Assembly (NCBI GenBank): GCA_949825065.1 | Contig: OX463859.1 | Location: forward strand, 12,097,452-12,161,451 | Length of the DNA: 64,000 nucleotides | Source of the DNA: Odontocerum albicorne | Taxonomy: Eukaryota; Arthropoda; Insecta; Trichoptera; Odontoceridae | Direction of reading: 5' to 3' | Part shown: in pieces, positions 31,015 to 41,636 of the stretch | How positions within the stretch are numbered: the stretch's first letter is position 1 | Layout: each line of letters begins with the position of its first letter | Notes under the pieces: model-generated | Told to the model about the DNA's origin: nothing | Databases searched by the model: none | The model's input: the letters and a program-made list of their open reading frames with translations, nothing else | Made by a program: the position numbers and the translations under genes

Positions 31015-31365
31015 AACATATATACATACCATCACGCCATTTCCCTGTTGGAGTAGACAGCGAGGACAAAGCGCCGGATTTTCCTATCTCGACACACATT
31101 TTTCATCTCTTTTAGATCTACGCACCTTCTCATACAACTCTTTCGATTTCTCTTACTTTTTTAATTTCTTTCTTTGAAGTATCATTCACTAAATCCAACC
31201 ATACTTTCTTGGTCTTCCTCTACCACGTCTTCCACTCACATTTGCACTATACATTGATTTTCTTAATCTATCTCCATTAATTCGTTATACAACCCTAAAC
31301 AATCTCCATTAATTCGTTATACAACCCTAAACAATCTCAAAGTACTATTCTTACCTTTGAAGAGT
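31015..31365 (-). pseudogene. LINE-A 3' relic (reverse)
   Basis: CATACCATCACGCCATTTCC, GGAGTAGACAGCGAGGACAA, TAAATCCAACCATACTTTCT and CTCTACCACGTCTTCCACTC. A 42-bp segment (CATTAATTCGTTATACAACC) is duplicated in tandem at 31274-31340. Confidence 0.7.
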
Positions 31366-31569
31366 ATAATTTGGAATTTTCTTTTTTCATACTTAAATAA
31401 ATGGCAACTCATCTGCCTCAACCCAGCCAATTGGCAGCTTCACCTCCCTCAGTCCCAGCACTCGATTTTCTATCTCCAACTCTTTCTGGGTCGACCAATA
31501 GATATTCTTCCTTGACCAGATATTGGGATGAGTAAATATGTTCTGAACCTAAAGGAGAAGGGTAACGTT

Positions 31570-31665
31570 CTTTGTAATGTACAACAATTTCGTTGTGCAC
31601 AGTACAACCTGAAAGATTTTTTGTTATAATGCATTCTCTTCCATCCAACCAAAAATATTCGTATC
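31570..31665 (-). repeat. SINE-A tail fragment
   Basis: TACAACAATTTCGTTGTGCA, CAGTACAACCTG, and CATTCTCTTCCATCCAACCA. The LINE-like reverse frame just upstream (31395-31560) is not recognised. Confidence 0.55.
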
Positions 31666-31669
31666 TTCG

Positions 31670-32035
31670 CAAAAAATCCTATTTCTTTCGGATAGCGCAC
31701 GTTCTCTTCGATCAGGCTATTACAGACTCCTTTGCATACCAACACACACACACTTCACTTTACACATCTTCATTTGCGATTCACTTAGCGTGACTGTGAA
31801 ACGAGCTTATAAGATTTATCAGATGTGCACCATCCTTATTCACGTTTAATATCCTTATATCCTAATTTTCCTTTGTTTCCCTTCCTTAGCCATGAATAAG
31901 TTATTTTCCTCCATGTACACCATTATTTGTAGATATTAGTAATTCATTTGCATTTTTAATTAAATTTAAACAAATTGCATTTATATCCGTTTTCGTAAAA
32001 TATGTCATTAATTTTGACAGTTTAATGTATTCAAG
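31670..32035. other. No recognisable feature
   Basis: AT-rich, unassigned. Confidence 0.4.
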
Positions 32036-32039
32036 ATGA

Positions 32040-32265
32040 ACTGGTTGGCTGGAAGAAATTTCTATATAGCAAATAGCCTGCCAGATGTACCATATTTAGC
32101 CATGTACACAAAATAATGACGAAAAAAAATAAGGATTTTTAAAGAGACCGTGAGGAAAAATGATGAAAAAAACCCATGATGAAATAAAATTAGTGTCAAC
32201 GGAAATCAAACCCACAAATCCCGGATCAGAAAACGGACGACTTACCAACCAGGCTATGGAAATTA
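32040..32265. repeat. Two SINE-A fragments in opposite orientation
   Basis: 32040-32095 is a sense tail (ACTGGTTGGCTGGAAGAAAT, ATAGCCTGCCAGATGTACCA). 32140-32265 is a reverse head (CAACGGAAATCAAACCCACA, then CTTACCAACCAGGCTATGGA). Confidence 0.6.
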
Positions 32266-32269
32266 TCGA

Positions 32270-32750
32270 TATTACTACTTATGTCTTTTTATGTTCTTAT
32301 ATTTCAATAATTTTGATTTTTCAATACAGTTTAGTACCCCTGACTTCCGACATCTTGAGTGCTCCTTTTGCTTGTAAACTAATGTTTTTGCTGATTATAT
32401 TCGGCGTGAGATGAACACGTCGTGTGTGAAAAGTCACACACTCCGGAACCAATTAACCAGTATAACACAGGCACCTGCTTCCAACATGACCTGGAGTATG
32501 AATACCAAAGAAATTGACTTCATATACCAAGGACAAAAGCAAACTAAGAAAACATCTGTTTAAGCTTTATTTTCTTACATCAGGGTGCGCCTTGGCTCCC
32601 TGTGGGTATATTCCTACAGTTGGACTACCTAATTTCGCTCTCGCTATATGAGCTTTAATGATAAACTTTTTCTCTTCAATCTTATCCTATCACCGTATTA
32701 TAATTTCCGCAGCCATCTGAATCAATCCACCGATCTCATCTTGTAGTACT
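32270..32750. other. No recognisable feature
   Basis: Unassigned. A moderate-GC block lies near 32580-32640. Confidence 0.4.
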
Positions 32751-32755
32751 GCGAT

Positions 32756-33140
32756 CAGCGGCGGCCGGTCTAGAGGTGCGCTGAACCGGAGAAATAATTC
32801 GCAATAATTAAATTATATATTCGCAAACATGACTTCCAAAAGTGTTAAATATTTGTGTAGATTAAATATGTATAAGAATACTGACAATTTTTATTTAAGT
32901 GAAAATTCAAAAACATTTAAAGTAAATTTAAAAAAAATATTCCTTTTAAATTGACCGGCCAAGTTTGCCAATACTACCGAAGCGATCTCCAATACGCACC
33001 GGACGGAAACGCAAATTCATATAGGGCAGACAGAGACATACAGTAAACCGTGAGACAGCGATATTTCATATTCGCTCAGCGTCTCGAGGTGCGTTGGTGA
33101 TCAGCGCAGCAGCGCACCTCGGGACCGGCGAGTCCGGTCG
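32756..33140. mobile_element. Candidate GC-rich-ended inverted-repeat element
   Basis: CAGCGGCGGCCGGTC then TAGAGGTGCGCTG at the left faces CAGCGCACCTCGGGACCGG at the right (33110-33128): inverted GGTC..GAGGTGCGCTG with small offsets. The left CAGCGGCGGCC start is hAT-like. No exact end or 8-bp duplication could be fixed. Confidence 0.4.
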
Positions 33141-33231
33141 ATAATCGAGTTAATAATTTCCGAAAGGATCTCTACTCAGCCTTACATCGGTTCATCTTCG
33201 GACCGATTGACTAATCTAATCTAGACTTTTT

Positions 33232-33320
33232 TTCTTCCAGAGATTACCACATTGCAATAAACCAGGTAGATAGGTCGTACTGTATACAACGAAAGTGTAG
33301 TATAATACAATACAATAACG
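33232..33320 (+). repeat. SINE-A tail fragment
   Basis: ATTACCACATTGCAATAAAC, CAGGTAG, ACTGTATACAACGAAAGTG, then TAATACAATACAATAACG, showing the terminal AATACA repeats. Confidence 0.68.
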
Positions 33321-33359
33321 AACGAATCCTCACTCTTCGGTTTTAATGACTGAAAGTTT

Positions 33360-33500
33360 GGTAATAAAAAAGGCTCTTAGAAAAATTCTTATTATTAAAA
33401 TTATTATTATTAAAAATTCTTATTATTAAAATTATTATTACTTATTAAAAATTCTTATTATTAAAATTATTCAAATTAAAATTATTCAAAAATTCTTACC
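33360..33500. repeat. TTA/ATTCTT-rich degenerate microsatellite
   Basis: Repeats of TTATTATTAAAATTATT and AAAAATTCTTATTATT. Confidence 0.8.
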
Positions 33501-33629
33501 TTCTCCGATTCCCTAAGTGTTCGTAATTCAGTTTCAGGTAATTGTGTAATTCACACAGAGAAATTATTTGCTCAATCAAGGCCCAGTTATTCCAATTGAT
33601 GTCAAGATGTTTCTCTAACTTGGACGTTT

Positions 33630-34085
33630 TGATTCCTTGACAAAGGAAGCATGTTATACCGGTTGTCCCCTATCTGATTTTTCACAGCCAGTAGCTGATC
33701 TTTTAAATAAAATTCAACATGATACTTGGCACCGATGGGCGTTGGATTGGGATATAACTGTAATATAAATAAGGGCTTTAGATATAAATTAATCCAACAA
33801 TCTATCCCTTTGAAACCATGGTTTAATATAATAAGAATCCATAAGATAGAAGTGGCTGTCATGTGTGGTTGACGAACGGGCCATTGCGTGGTGGTTAGTC
33901 ACCTTTACAGAATGGATATTGTGAAGAATCCCAGTTGCGAGTATTCTTTAGATGATGAAACTCTAGACCACATATTTTTCGGTTGTCCTTTGCAAAACAG
34001 ATTTTATTTACAAAAAACCATATATTTTCCACGTCCAGTGAATGTTGTTTTTCTTCTTTCTTCGTACAATTTTTTCACTTTATAG
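33630..34085 (+). pseudogene. LINE relic with post-RNase-H C-terminus (I/jockey group)
   Basis: Across frameshifts the sense strand reads LSDFSQPVADLLNKIQHDTW (33678-33745), then NKGFRYKLIQQSIPLKPWFN (33769-33830), IEVAVMC, then HLYRMDIVKNPSCEYSLDDE and TLDHIFFGCPLQNRFYLQK (33900-34010). HLYRxG...SPxCxxC...DHIFFxCP is the usual end of LINEs carrying RNase H. Stops and frame changes make it dead. Confidence 0.7.
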
Positions 34086-34269
34086 ATCGATTGTGAATTT
34101 TTTAAGCTTTTCAGTTGAAACTTTAAATTATCTAGAATTGCCATTTTTTAATAGGTTTTATTATATTGACCCATATAATTGCATAATGACTTTAATTTGA
34201 TGGCACAAATCATCCTAGTTTGGGTTGGATTGCCTTATATATTATATAAAAAAGGAAACAATAACAAAG

Positions 34270-34575
34270 TCTACTTATATACAATACAAGACCATTAAAA
34301 TCACCGTCTCTGAATTTCTACTTATATACAAGACCATTAAAATTACCGTCTCTGAATTTCTACTTATATACAAGACCATTAAAATTACCTCATCTGAATT
34401 TCTACTTATATAAAAGACAATTAAAATTACCGTCTCTGAATTTCTACTTATATACAAGACCATTAAAATTACCGCCTCTGAATTTCTACTTATATACAAG
34501 ACCATTAAAATTACCGTCTCTGAATTTCTACTTATATACAAGACAATTAAAATTACCGCCTCTGAATTTTGAAAA
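34270..34575. repeat. 42-bp tandem repeat, about 7 copies
   Basis: Unit TCTGAATTTCTACTTATATA plus CAAGACCATTAAAATTACCG TC. Copies start at 34309, 34351 and so on, with single-base variants (CATCTG, CGCCTC). Period 42 leaves a repetitive reverse frame of 14 residues, which is an artefact. Confidence 0.93.
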
Positions 34576-34579
34576 ACAT

Positions 34580-34950
34580 CAAAGTAAGTTTCGACTTATT
34601 GTTTCTAAATGTCCATTGTCAAAATCATGAAAAAACATATAAAAAACGTCCTGTAAAGTTGAGTAAAACGAGTTTTTGCAAGACTGGTTGAAGTTTTTGC
34701 ATATATAAGATAATAGGGTCTATCTGCATTATAAACCAAAACCTTCCCGTTACCCGGAACCCAAAAAACCCATATTCCAACCCCCATAGAAAACAGGAAA
34801 AAAAACTGTATCTACCGATAGGAACACTTTGTTATGCAATATTACCGCTTTTATTATTATTGAACTTACGGTATTTTTTGTAACTTTTGAAAACAGGGTG
34901 TTTCAGATTGAATTCAGTAGATGATATAAAAAGAATAGAACAAATCTTCC
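34580..34950. other. No recognisable feature
   Basis: AT-rich, unassigned. Confidence 0.4.
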
Positions 34951-34954
34951 GTAG

Positions 34955-35150
34955 CCTTATTGGTTAGACATGTGTCTTGCAGACCGGGGGTAGCGAGTTC
35001 GATTTCCGTTTGACTTTAAATTATCTTTTAAAAAAGGGTTTCAGTCTGGTTTTCACTTAAGGCTAAATTAACACTTTTTTGATTGGTTGGAAGATATTGC
35101 CACATAGCAATAAACCAGCCAGGTTATACTATATACAACGAAAATTAATC
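34955..35150 (+). repeat. SINE-A, near full length
   Basis: Head CCGTAGCCTTATTGGTTAGA, B box GAGTTCGATTTCCGTTTGA, spacer CAGTCTGGTTTTCACTTAAG, tail GATTGGTTGGAAGATATTGC, CACATAGCAATAAACCAGCC, then TATACAACGAAAATTAA. Confidence 0.82.
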
Positions 35151-35470
35151 AACGGGTAGGCAGAGAAAACAGATATCCAAGCACACAACTTTCGCCTCCT
35201 GTACATTTTATTATTCACAGTTCTCACTTTCCTATTTCACTATTATATTTATTGTCGACTTGGTCCACCCACGTTTTCTACGGTCTACCTCTTTCACACA
35301 CACTCTGCACTTCTGACATGTTTACTCCCTTAGCCATTCTTTCATAATTAATTCTCTCCACATGTCCAAACTATTTTAAAGATCATTTCTTCATCTGATT
35401 TAAAACATCCATTTTACTCATGCTTTCATTCCACCTTATTTCAAATATTAACACTTCAGATAAATTTTTC
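35150..35470 (-). pseudogene. LINE-A 3' relic (reverse)
   Basis: GGGTAGGCAGAGAAAACAGA, CCACGTTTTCTACGGTCTAC, ATGTCCAAACTATTTTAAAG and CATCCATTTTACTCATGCTT. It represents the second LINE-A subfamily (sense copies at 36440-36975). Confidence 0.62.
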
Positions 35471-35474
35471 TTCA

Positions 35475-36245
35475 CAGATAATTTTTGCTGTTTTATATGT
35501 ACCATTTCTTAAAAAAGGCAATGTCGTTTACATCTGACAAGAAGTAAACTGTATATGTGTGGTATTCGTATTCTCACAAAAGGGTTGTCTTTAAATGCTT
35601 CCTAAAGCTGCACACGCCCACCTATAATCTATCTCGAACACTTTGAGACAGATAAAGATTAATCCAATTGAAACATCACCGTAGAAAACGAACGTTAACC
35701 AAAAATAAAGATTGTCAATTATTTTAATCTTACACAATAATAATACGGCCGTAACAAAATAAACACTGAGAAATGACGAAATTATTTAAAAAAATATCAA
35801 CAACATTTCTCATCATTCCTATACTTCAAAAAAGCTATGAATATTATTTTTTGCGGTCTGTTTTGAATGATTGTTGCGTGCCCACTCGCTTCCGGGGTAG
35901 CCAATGCGAAAAAAAGGTAACGGGATCGCATCCCCGCAGAGCCATTGTTTTCTAAGTAATTTTCCCAACCAACAACTGCCTCACCCTAAGATACCGTAAT
36001 GAAGAGACCGCAATTCATTATATTGGATCCTCACGGCCATCTGAGACTTGACAGTAAATCAAGTAATAAAGTGTTTTTGAAAAATGGTCGAGACCTGTCG
36101 AGAGGATAAAAAATAAAAAATTACGTCAGATATTACTATGTTAACAACTTATTTAACAAATTGCTGTGCGAAAAAAGGGAATTGTATTATCATCGACATC
36201 AACAATATACTTAATACCGATAAATATTGGTAATCGAAGACAATA
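35475..36245. other. No recognisable gene
   Basis: Unassigned. A weak tRNA-head-like segment lies at 35880-35955 (CTTCCGGGGTAGCCAATG...GGGATCGCATCCCCGC), too degraded to call. Confidence 0.4.
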
Positions 36246-36249
36246 TCGA

Positions 36250-36432
36250 CCTCCGTCGTTTAATTAGTAAAACGCCTGACTTTCAACCCATGGTTTCAAT
36301 ATCCATTGGTATCCAGATTTTGAAAAGTTTCCAATCTTGCTTTCACTTAAGACTTGTTTAATATATTTGTAGTTGGTTGGGAGAAATAGCCACATGGTAA
36401 TAACCCCACCCCGCCAGGCCGTACTGTTTACT
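36250..36432 (+). repeat. SINE-A, diverged full-length copy
   Basis: CGACCTCCGTCGTTTAATTA, spacer TTGCTTTCACTTAAGAC, tail GTTGGTTGGGAGAAATAGCC, ACATGGTAATAACCCC, GCCAGGCCGTACTGTT. Confidence 0.75.
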
Positions 36433-36439
36433 ATTTTTT

Positions 36440-36975
36440 TTTAAAGTGAGTGGAAGAAGGCAGAATGAAGACATCAGAAGTGAACGCATGGATAAAATGG
36501 ATTAAGTAAGATGAAGAAAGGAGCTTTAAGATGGTTTGGACATATGGAGAGAACGAATGATGAAATAATGACTAAGCGAATATACAAATTAGAAGTGCAA
36601 GGTGTGCGTGGAAAACGTAGACCAAGGAAAACGTTGATGGATTAAATTGACCAGATTTTGAAGGATGATACAGGGAGATAATTGGGTTAAACCAATGTAA
36701 AATAAATAAATAAAAGTATGCGTGAAAGAGGTAGACCGAGGAAAATGTAGCTGAACCAAGTAGACCAGATGTTAAATGTATGTTATAAATAAGATGAAGA
36801 AATAAGTGTTAAGATAGTTTGGACATGTAGAGTGAATAAATGACTAACCTAGTATACACATCAGAAATGCAAGGAGTGCGTGAAAGATACAGACCAAGAA
36901 AAACGTGGCTCAATCAAGTGGACCAGATTTTGAAAGAAAGTGAAGTGAGAAGTATGAATAATGGATTATTGTACA
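36440..36975 (+). pseudogene. Two to three overlapping LINE-A (second subfamily) fragments
   Basis: Repeated occurrence of ATGGTTTGGACATATGGAGA / AGTTTGGACATGTAGAG (FGHME), GTGCGTGGAAAACGTAGACC (VRGKRRP), and CAAGTGGACCAGATTTTGAA (QVDQILK) at 36530, 36600-36660, 36725-36770 and 36815-36940 shows local duplications of the same LINE 3' region. Confidence 0.65.
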
Positions 36976-37715
36976 TTACGAGATATAGCTCCGAAGACAC
37001 TCCTCCTTATATCGGTGTCTGCGTGTTAATCTTACGTCTATCTGCAGCGAAAGCCCACTTGACGGGCGTGAGATATTTGTGAAATCTCCACTGAACTCCG
37101 ATTATACGTGTATAGCATCGATGACACTCATCCTTATATCATATCGGTGTCTGCATGTTAATATTACGTCTATCTGCAGCGAGAGCCCACTTGAAGGACG
37201 TGAGATATTTGTGAAATCTCCACTGAACTCCGATTATACGTGTATAGCATCGATGACACTCATCCTTATATCATATCGGTGTCTGCATGTTAATCTTACG
37301 TCTATCTGCAGCGAGAGCCCACTTGAAGGACGTGAGATATTTGTGAAATCTCCACTGAACTCCGATTATACGTGTATAGCATCGATGACACTCCTCCTTA
37401 TATCATATCGGTGTCTGCATGTTAATCTTACGTCTATCTGCAGCGAGAGCCCACTTGAAGGACGTGAGATATTTGTGAAATCTCCACTGAACCCCGATTA
37501 TACGTGTATAGCATCGATGACACTCCTCCTTGTATCATATCGGTGTATGTACTCGTATGTTAATCTTACGTCTATCTGCAGCGAGAGCCCACTTGACGGG
37601 CATGAAATATTTGTGAAACCTCTACTGCACTCCGATTATATGTATATATTGAACTCCGATGACACTCCTTATATCGGTGTCTGCCCACTTGACGAACGTG
37701 AGATATTTGATTGGG
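36976..37715 (+). repeat. 132-bp tandem repeat, about 5.5 copies
   Basis: Units start GTGAAATCTCCACTGAACTC at 37079, 37211, 37343 and 37475. The inner three are about 99% alike; the first and last are diverged and the fourth carries a 6-bp insertion. Since 132 = 44 codons, a 216-codon frame (37079-37729) stays open with a 44-residue period (SPLNSDYTCIASMTL, SICSESPLEGREIF). No known protein family is recognised, and I regard the frame as incidental. Confidence 0.9.
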
Positions 37716-37825
37716 GTTGTTCGGAATAAAACATGGTGGTTGAAAGGAAATGATACATTTTTTTGCAAATAATAATATTATAAAAATACATATATGTTAT
37801 TTATTAATACACTTATATTTTTATA

Positions 37826-38205
37826 TGTTAAACTCGTTTACATGTACATACAAGGATACGGCGTAATGATATGTATGTATGTATGTATGTAAAATACAAA
37901 AAAAAAACAGATCTCCTACTGAAGAAACGGGCGGAAACCTTTCACACAATATTTTTATACGTTTAACACGTTTTTATGTACATACAGGGATACGGCGTAA
38001 TGATATGTATGTATGTATGTAAAATACAAAAAAAAACAGATCTCCTACTGAGGAAACGGGCGGAAACCTTTCACACAATATTTTCATACGTTAAATACGT
38101 TTATATGTACATACAGGGATACGGCGTAATGATATGTATGTAAAATACAAAAAAAACAGATCTCCTACTGAGGAAACGGGCGGAAACCTTTCACACAATA
38201 TTTTT
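37826..38205. repeat. About 130-bp tandem repeat, 3 copies
   Basis: Units GTACATACAGGGATACGGCG, TAATGATATGTATG, AAAAACAGATCTCCTACTG, GGAAACGGGCGGAAACCTTT start at 37844, 37978 and 38107. Length varies through an internal (GTAT)n. Confidence 0.9.
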
Positions 38206-38540
38206 TTTCTGAATTTCAACTTTAAAAGCCAATCAACTAATAAATTGGCCATCATTCATAATGTAAACTTTGAGAGCTTCTTAACATTTTTTCTTGACAT
38301 CTGTCCAACATTAATCATGTAACTAATTAAGTGTTCTACACAACAAAAAAAGTGGAACAACTTGCCGCAAAAAATTGCACATCTGGTGCATTTCTAGACC
38401 ACTAAAATCCATTAATTTGCAAACACTTCACATTAATCCCCGGTGGGATAAAACAACGAAAGTGAGTTATGTCTGAATTATGTTTTTATGCATATTTGCA
38501 CGCATACACTTATGCAAAACTGATCGAAAATGAAATTGAA
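38206..38540. other. No recognisable feature
   Basis: AT-rich, unassigned. Confidence 0.4.
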
Positions 38541-38544
38541 AATG

Positions 38545-38950
38545 TACGTTACCTAATTGGTAAGACACCTTTCTTCTGACACGGAAGTTGGGGGTTCGAT
38601 TCTCGCTGGACTTACTCCGTGGCTTAGTTGGTTTGATGTCTGTCTTCTGACCTGGAGGTTGCGGGTTCGATTTCCGCTGGAATTTAGATTATTATGTAAA
38701 AAAAAAAGGTTTTTCAATCTGATTTTCACTTAAGGCATCATAAACATCTTTGTGGTTGATGGGATGAAGTTGCCACATGGTAATTATCTCGCAGGGTTAG
38801 GCTGTATACAAATAAAGTTATATGATATATGATTCGCTCGGGCGCTGCTGTAGATGCCAAATGTGTTTCGTTTAATAGTGGGTTCGAGTCCCGAGCTAGA
38901 ACGTACTTTGGAGTTTGGTCTCTGGACGGCGCTGTATTAAATTGTCCTTT
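38545..38950 (+). mobile_element. SINE-A with tandem tRNA-like heads, joined to a Rep-B module
   Basis: Head 1: TTACCTAATTGGTAAGACAC, GGGGGTTCGATTCTCGCTGG. Head 2, 71 bp on: GTGGCTTAGTTGGTTTGATG, GCGGGTTCGATTTCCGCTGG. Then spacer, tail (GCCACATGGTAATTATCTCG), GTATACAAATAAAGTTATAT, GATTCGCTCGGGCGCTGCTG, GTGGGTTCGAGTCCCGAGC and GGTCTCTGGACGGCGC. The SINE/Rep-B junction is the same as at 13790-13830. Confidence 0.78.
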
Positions 38951-39062
38951 GAATTGAAAAATATATACAATGGTGTGTTGGTGTCCATCTTGACGCATAC
39001 GATTGACCTTTATCTTGGCGATTTAAGGAAGACTAATGCTGTGGAGATATATAGTTGTATCT

Positions 39063-39435
39063 AACTTTCAGTTTATACTGTATAACCTAGTGAGTATACA
39101 CACATGTAGCAATCTCTTCCTGCCAATTTGTAAGGGTTAGACCAGACTTATATTGTATTGCACTTTTGTTATATACAGTATAACCCGGTGGGCTTATTGC
39201 CACGTGGTAATTTATTCCAACCAACCAGAAAAATGTTAATGAGACCTTAAGTGAAAAGCAGACTAGAATCCTTTTTTAAAAAATCTGGATTCCAGCGGGA
39301 TTTGAACCCGCAACATACGAGTTGGAAAACAGGTGTCTTACCAACTAGGCCACGGAGGTCTTCTTCTTGAACCATTTAAAAAAATATTGGGTACCAACGG
39401 GAATCGAAGCCCCAAATTTTCCGGATGGAAAACAG
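39063..39435 (-). repeat. SINE-A cluster: tail, full copy, extra head
   Basis: 39063-39125 is a lone tail. 39152-39361 is a full copy (GCACTTTTGTTATATACAGT; GGCTTATTGCCACGTGG; CAGCGGGATTTGAACCCGC; CTTACCAACTAGGCCACGGA). 39375-39435 is a second head of the GGTACC subfamily (TTGGGTACCAACGGGAATCG). Confidence 0.82.
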
Positions 39436-39611
39436 CAAAACTCTCCTTCGAATGCAGTAAAACTTTCTTTTAACGTCACTAACAGGGAGTAACCAATCGG
39501 TCCGAAGAAGAACCGATGTAAATCTGAATGAGGATCGCTTCGAATATTGTTGTCTCGAATTAGAAAATTGTTGACTTAAAATAGACTCGAAAATTGTTGA
39601 CTCGAATAACT

Positions 39612-40200
39612 CATTTATAATTTATCTTTTCTTTTTTGTCGATGCAATATATAAGAAGTCCTCATTCATAATTTATCTTTTCTTGTTTATCGATGCAATA
39701 TATAAGAAGTCCTCATTCATAATTTATCTTTTCTTGTTTATCGATGCAATATATAAGTAGTCCTCAATTATAATTTATCTTTTCTTGTTTATCGATGCAA
39801 TATATTATATAAGTAGTCCTCAATTATAATTTATCTTTTTTTGTTTATCGATGCAATATATAAGTAGTCCTGATTCATAATTTATCTTTTCTTGTTTATC
39901 GATGCAATATATAAGTAGTCCTAATTTATAATTTATGTTTTCTTGTTTATCGATGCAATATATAAGTAGTCCTGATTTATAATTTATCTTTTCTTGTTTA
40001 TCGATGCAATATATTATATAAGTAGTCCTCAATTATAATTTATCTTTTCTTGTTTATCGATGCAATATATAAGTAGTCCTGATTTATAATTTCTCTTTTC
40101 TTGTTTATCGATGCAATATATAAGTAGTCCTCATTTATAATTTATCATTTCTTGTTTATCAATGCTATATATACGTAGTCCTCATTTATAATTTATCTTT
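39612..40200. repeat. 51-bp tandem repeat, about 11 copies
   Basis: Unit ATAATTTATCTTTTCTTGTT, TATCGATGCAATATATAAGT, AGTCCTCATT. Some units are 57 bp through an extra ATTATA. Edges are more diverged than the centre. Confidence 0.94.
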
Positions 40201-40309
40201 CTTCGTATATCATGCAGAACTTTTCGAAATGACTTTAATTTTTCTAATTTTTCGATTACTAGAATAATAATTCTTCTGTGTATAGGATATATGATATTAA
40301 AATACAACA

Positions 40310-40840
40310 TACAATCTCGATTGTGTAACTTAATATCCTTAACTGTCCCGCCACCCCCTATTATCTCACCGAAAATGTTCAGTGTCTTTCCGATAATAGA
40401 CTTGCGCTGCGCTCAAAAAGAGATTGTTTATTGGCCTTCCCAGTTCACCGCTCTTCTTTTTTTACGTATTCTTTTACTGTCCATCCAGTGAGACTCTGGA
40501 ATCAATTACAAACCAATGTTAGACTCGCTCCGTCCTTGGCATGCTTTAATAAGCGACTCTGAAAAAACTCTTTGTTTTTAGTTAGTAATAAAACGTGTTT
40601 CACTCTTGATTTTGCTTTTCTCTCCCCCATCCCTTTCTTTTCCTTTGATTGATGACATCCCATTTTTACTTTAATATGTTATGTTCATAAATTTCATAAA
40701 TATGAGTAATCATTTGAATATTTTTTGCGATCATGTAACTTGCTTTATTTACTGTTGTCTAGTTGGTTAGAAGAGATCGCCGCCTGGCAATAAACTCACC
40801 AGATTTTATTTACAATGGAGTGCTAAATAAAAATAAATAC
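40310..40840 (+). pseudogene. LINE-B 3' end
   Basis: Coding wording CGCTGCGCTCAAAAAGAGAT, TTGGCCTTCCCAGTTCACCG and AGACTCGCTCCGTCCTTGGC corresponds to LRSKRDCLLAFPVHR...RLAPSLACF, frame-shifted. The 3' UTR follows, then GTCTAGTTGGTTAGAAGAG, GCAATAAACTCACCAGATTT. Confidence 0.78.
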
Positions 40841-40844
40841 CTGG

Positions 40845-41050
40845 TATCAATTTATGTGCGGTATATTATTGGATGAACGTTTTGATCTGTCTGGAGTGAT
40901 GAAATGTGAGGGGTTTGATTCGCGTGATGTATACATGTGTAATTGAGTGTTTATGTTTGTCAGGTTGATGTGCAAAGGGGTTTTATATAATCAAAAATCG
41001 AAAAGAAGTATGATTTATTTTTTCGTGATATATGTTATGTCCTAAGTGAG
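40845..41050. other. No recognisable feature
   Basis: Unassigned. Confidence 0.4.
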
Positions 41051-41054
41051 ATAC

Positions 41055-41210
41055 AGGCAAAGGCCTAGTTTACTGGAGACGCGATAAACGAAAGGCAACA
41101 AACCCAGGTCCATTAAAATAGTGTGTTAAAATGAAATTACCTGTTGTTTTTTTGCAAATTATGTACATTTCTTGTCATGTGTAAAAGTAAAATAAAAATA
41201 AAATAAAATA
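41055..41210 (+). repeat. Family D dispersed repeat, second copy
   Basis: CGATAAACGAAAGGCAACAA, CCCAGGTCCATTAAAATAG and CATTTCTTGTCATGTGTAAA match 10030-10160. It ends in AAAATAAAATAAAATA. Confidence 0.6.
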
Positions 41211-41214
41211 TCAA

Positions 41215-41635
41215 TAATTGGCTGAGATTGGATAAAGGCTAATTCTAAATTGAAGATAAATGTTTTATGCAGAATAAAGAAAGAAATTTTGAGAAGGTTT
41301 GGAAAAGACTTCAAAAGCTTCTTAAAAGTTTTTTGACGTATGTTATTATATAACTAAGCCATTTCTGAAGAAAGGATGGTCTATTATTTTTATGATTGGT
41401 GTATTTGAGTGTTAACTCAATTTGTTGTTTTTATGTAAGCTATAATGGAGTATTGTATCAATAATACAATAAGAATATAAAACCAAATAATTGTATTGGT
41501 CAACTTATTATAAAGCGGGAAAGGAGGCGGTACTTAATTTCAGTAGTTCCAATCATACAAACAACATTGCATTATTATTATATAATATTATATTACATTC
41601 TAATTTGTGCTGAGGTCTGAGAGGCTGTGATATTT
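41215..41635. other. No recognisable feature
   Basis: AT-rich with a faint LINE-A-like phrase at 41285-41310. Nothing is called. Confidence 0.4.
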
Positions 41636-41636
41636 A

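Noticed and set aside
38610..38690. Possible functional tRNA gene (also other A/B-box heads)
   Set aside because: T-arm pairing is good, but the acceptor and anticodon stems do not pair properly and each head is joined to a SINE spacer and tail.
39612..40200. Regularly spaced repeats resembling a CRISPR array (also the 42-, 45- and 35-bp arrays)
   Set aside because: Units are directly contiguous without unique spacers, there are no cas genes, and the DNA is eukaryotic.
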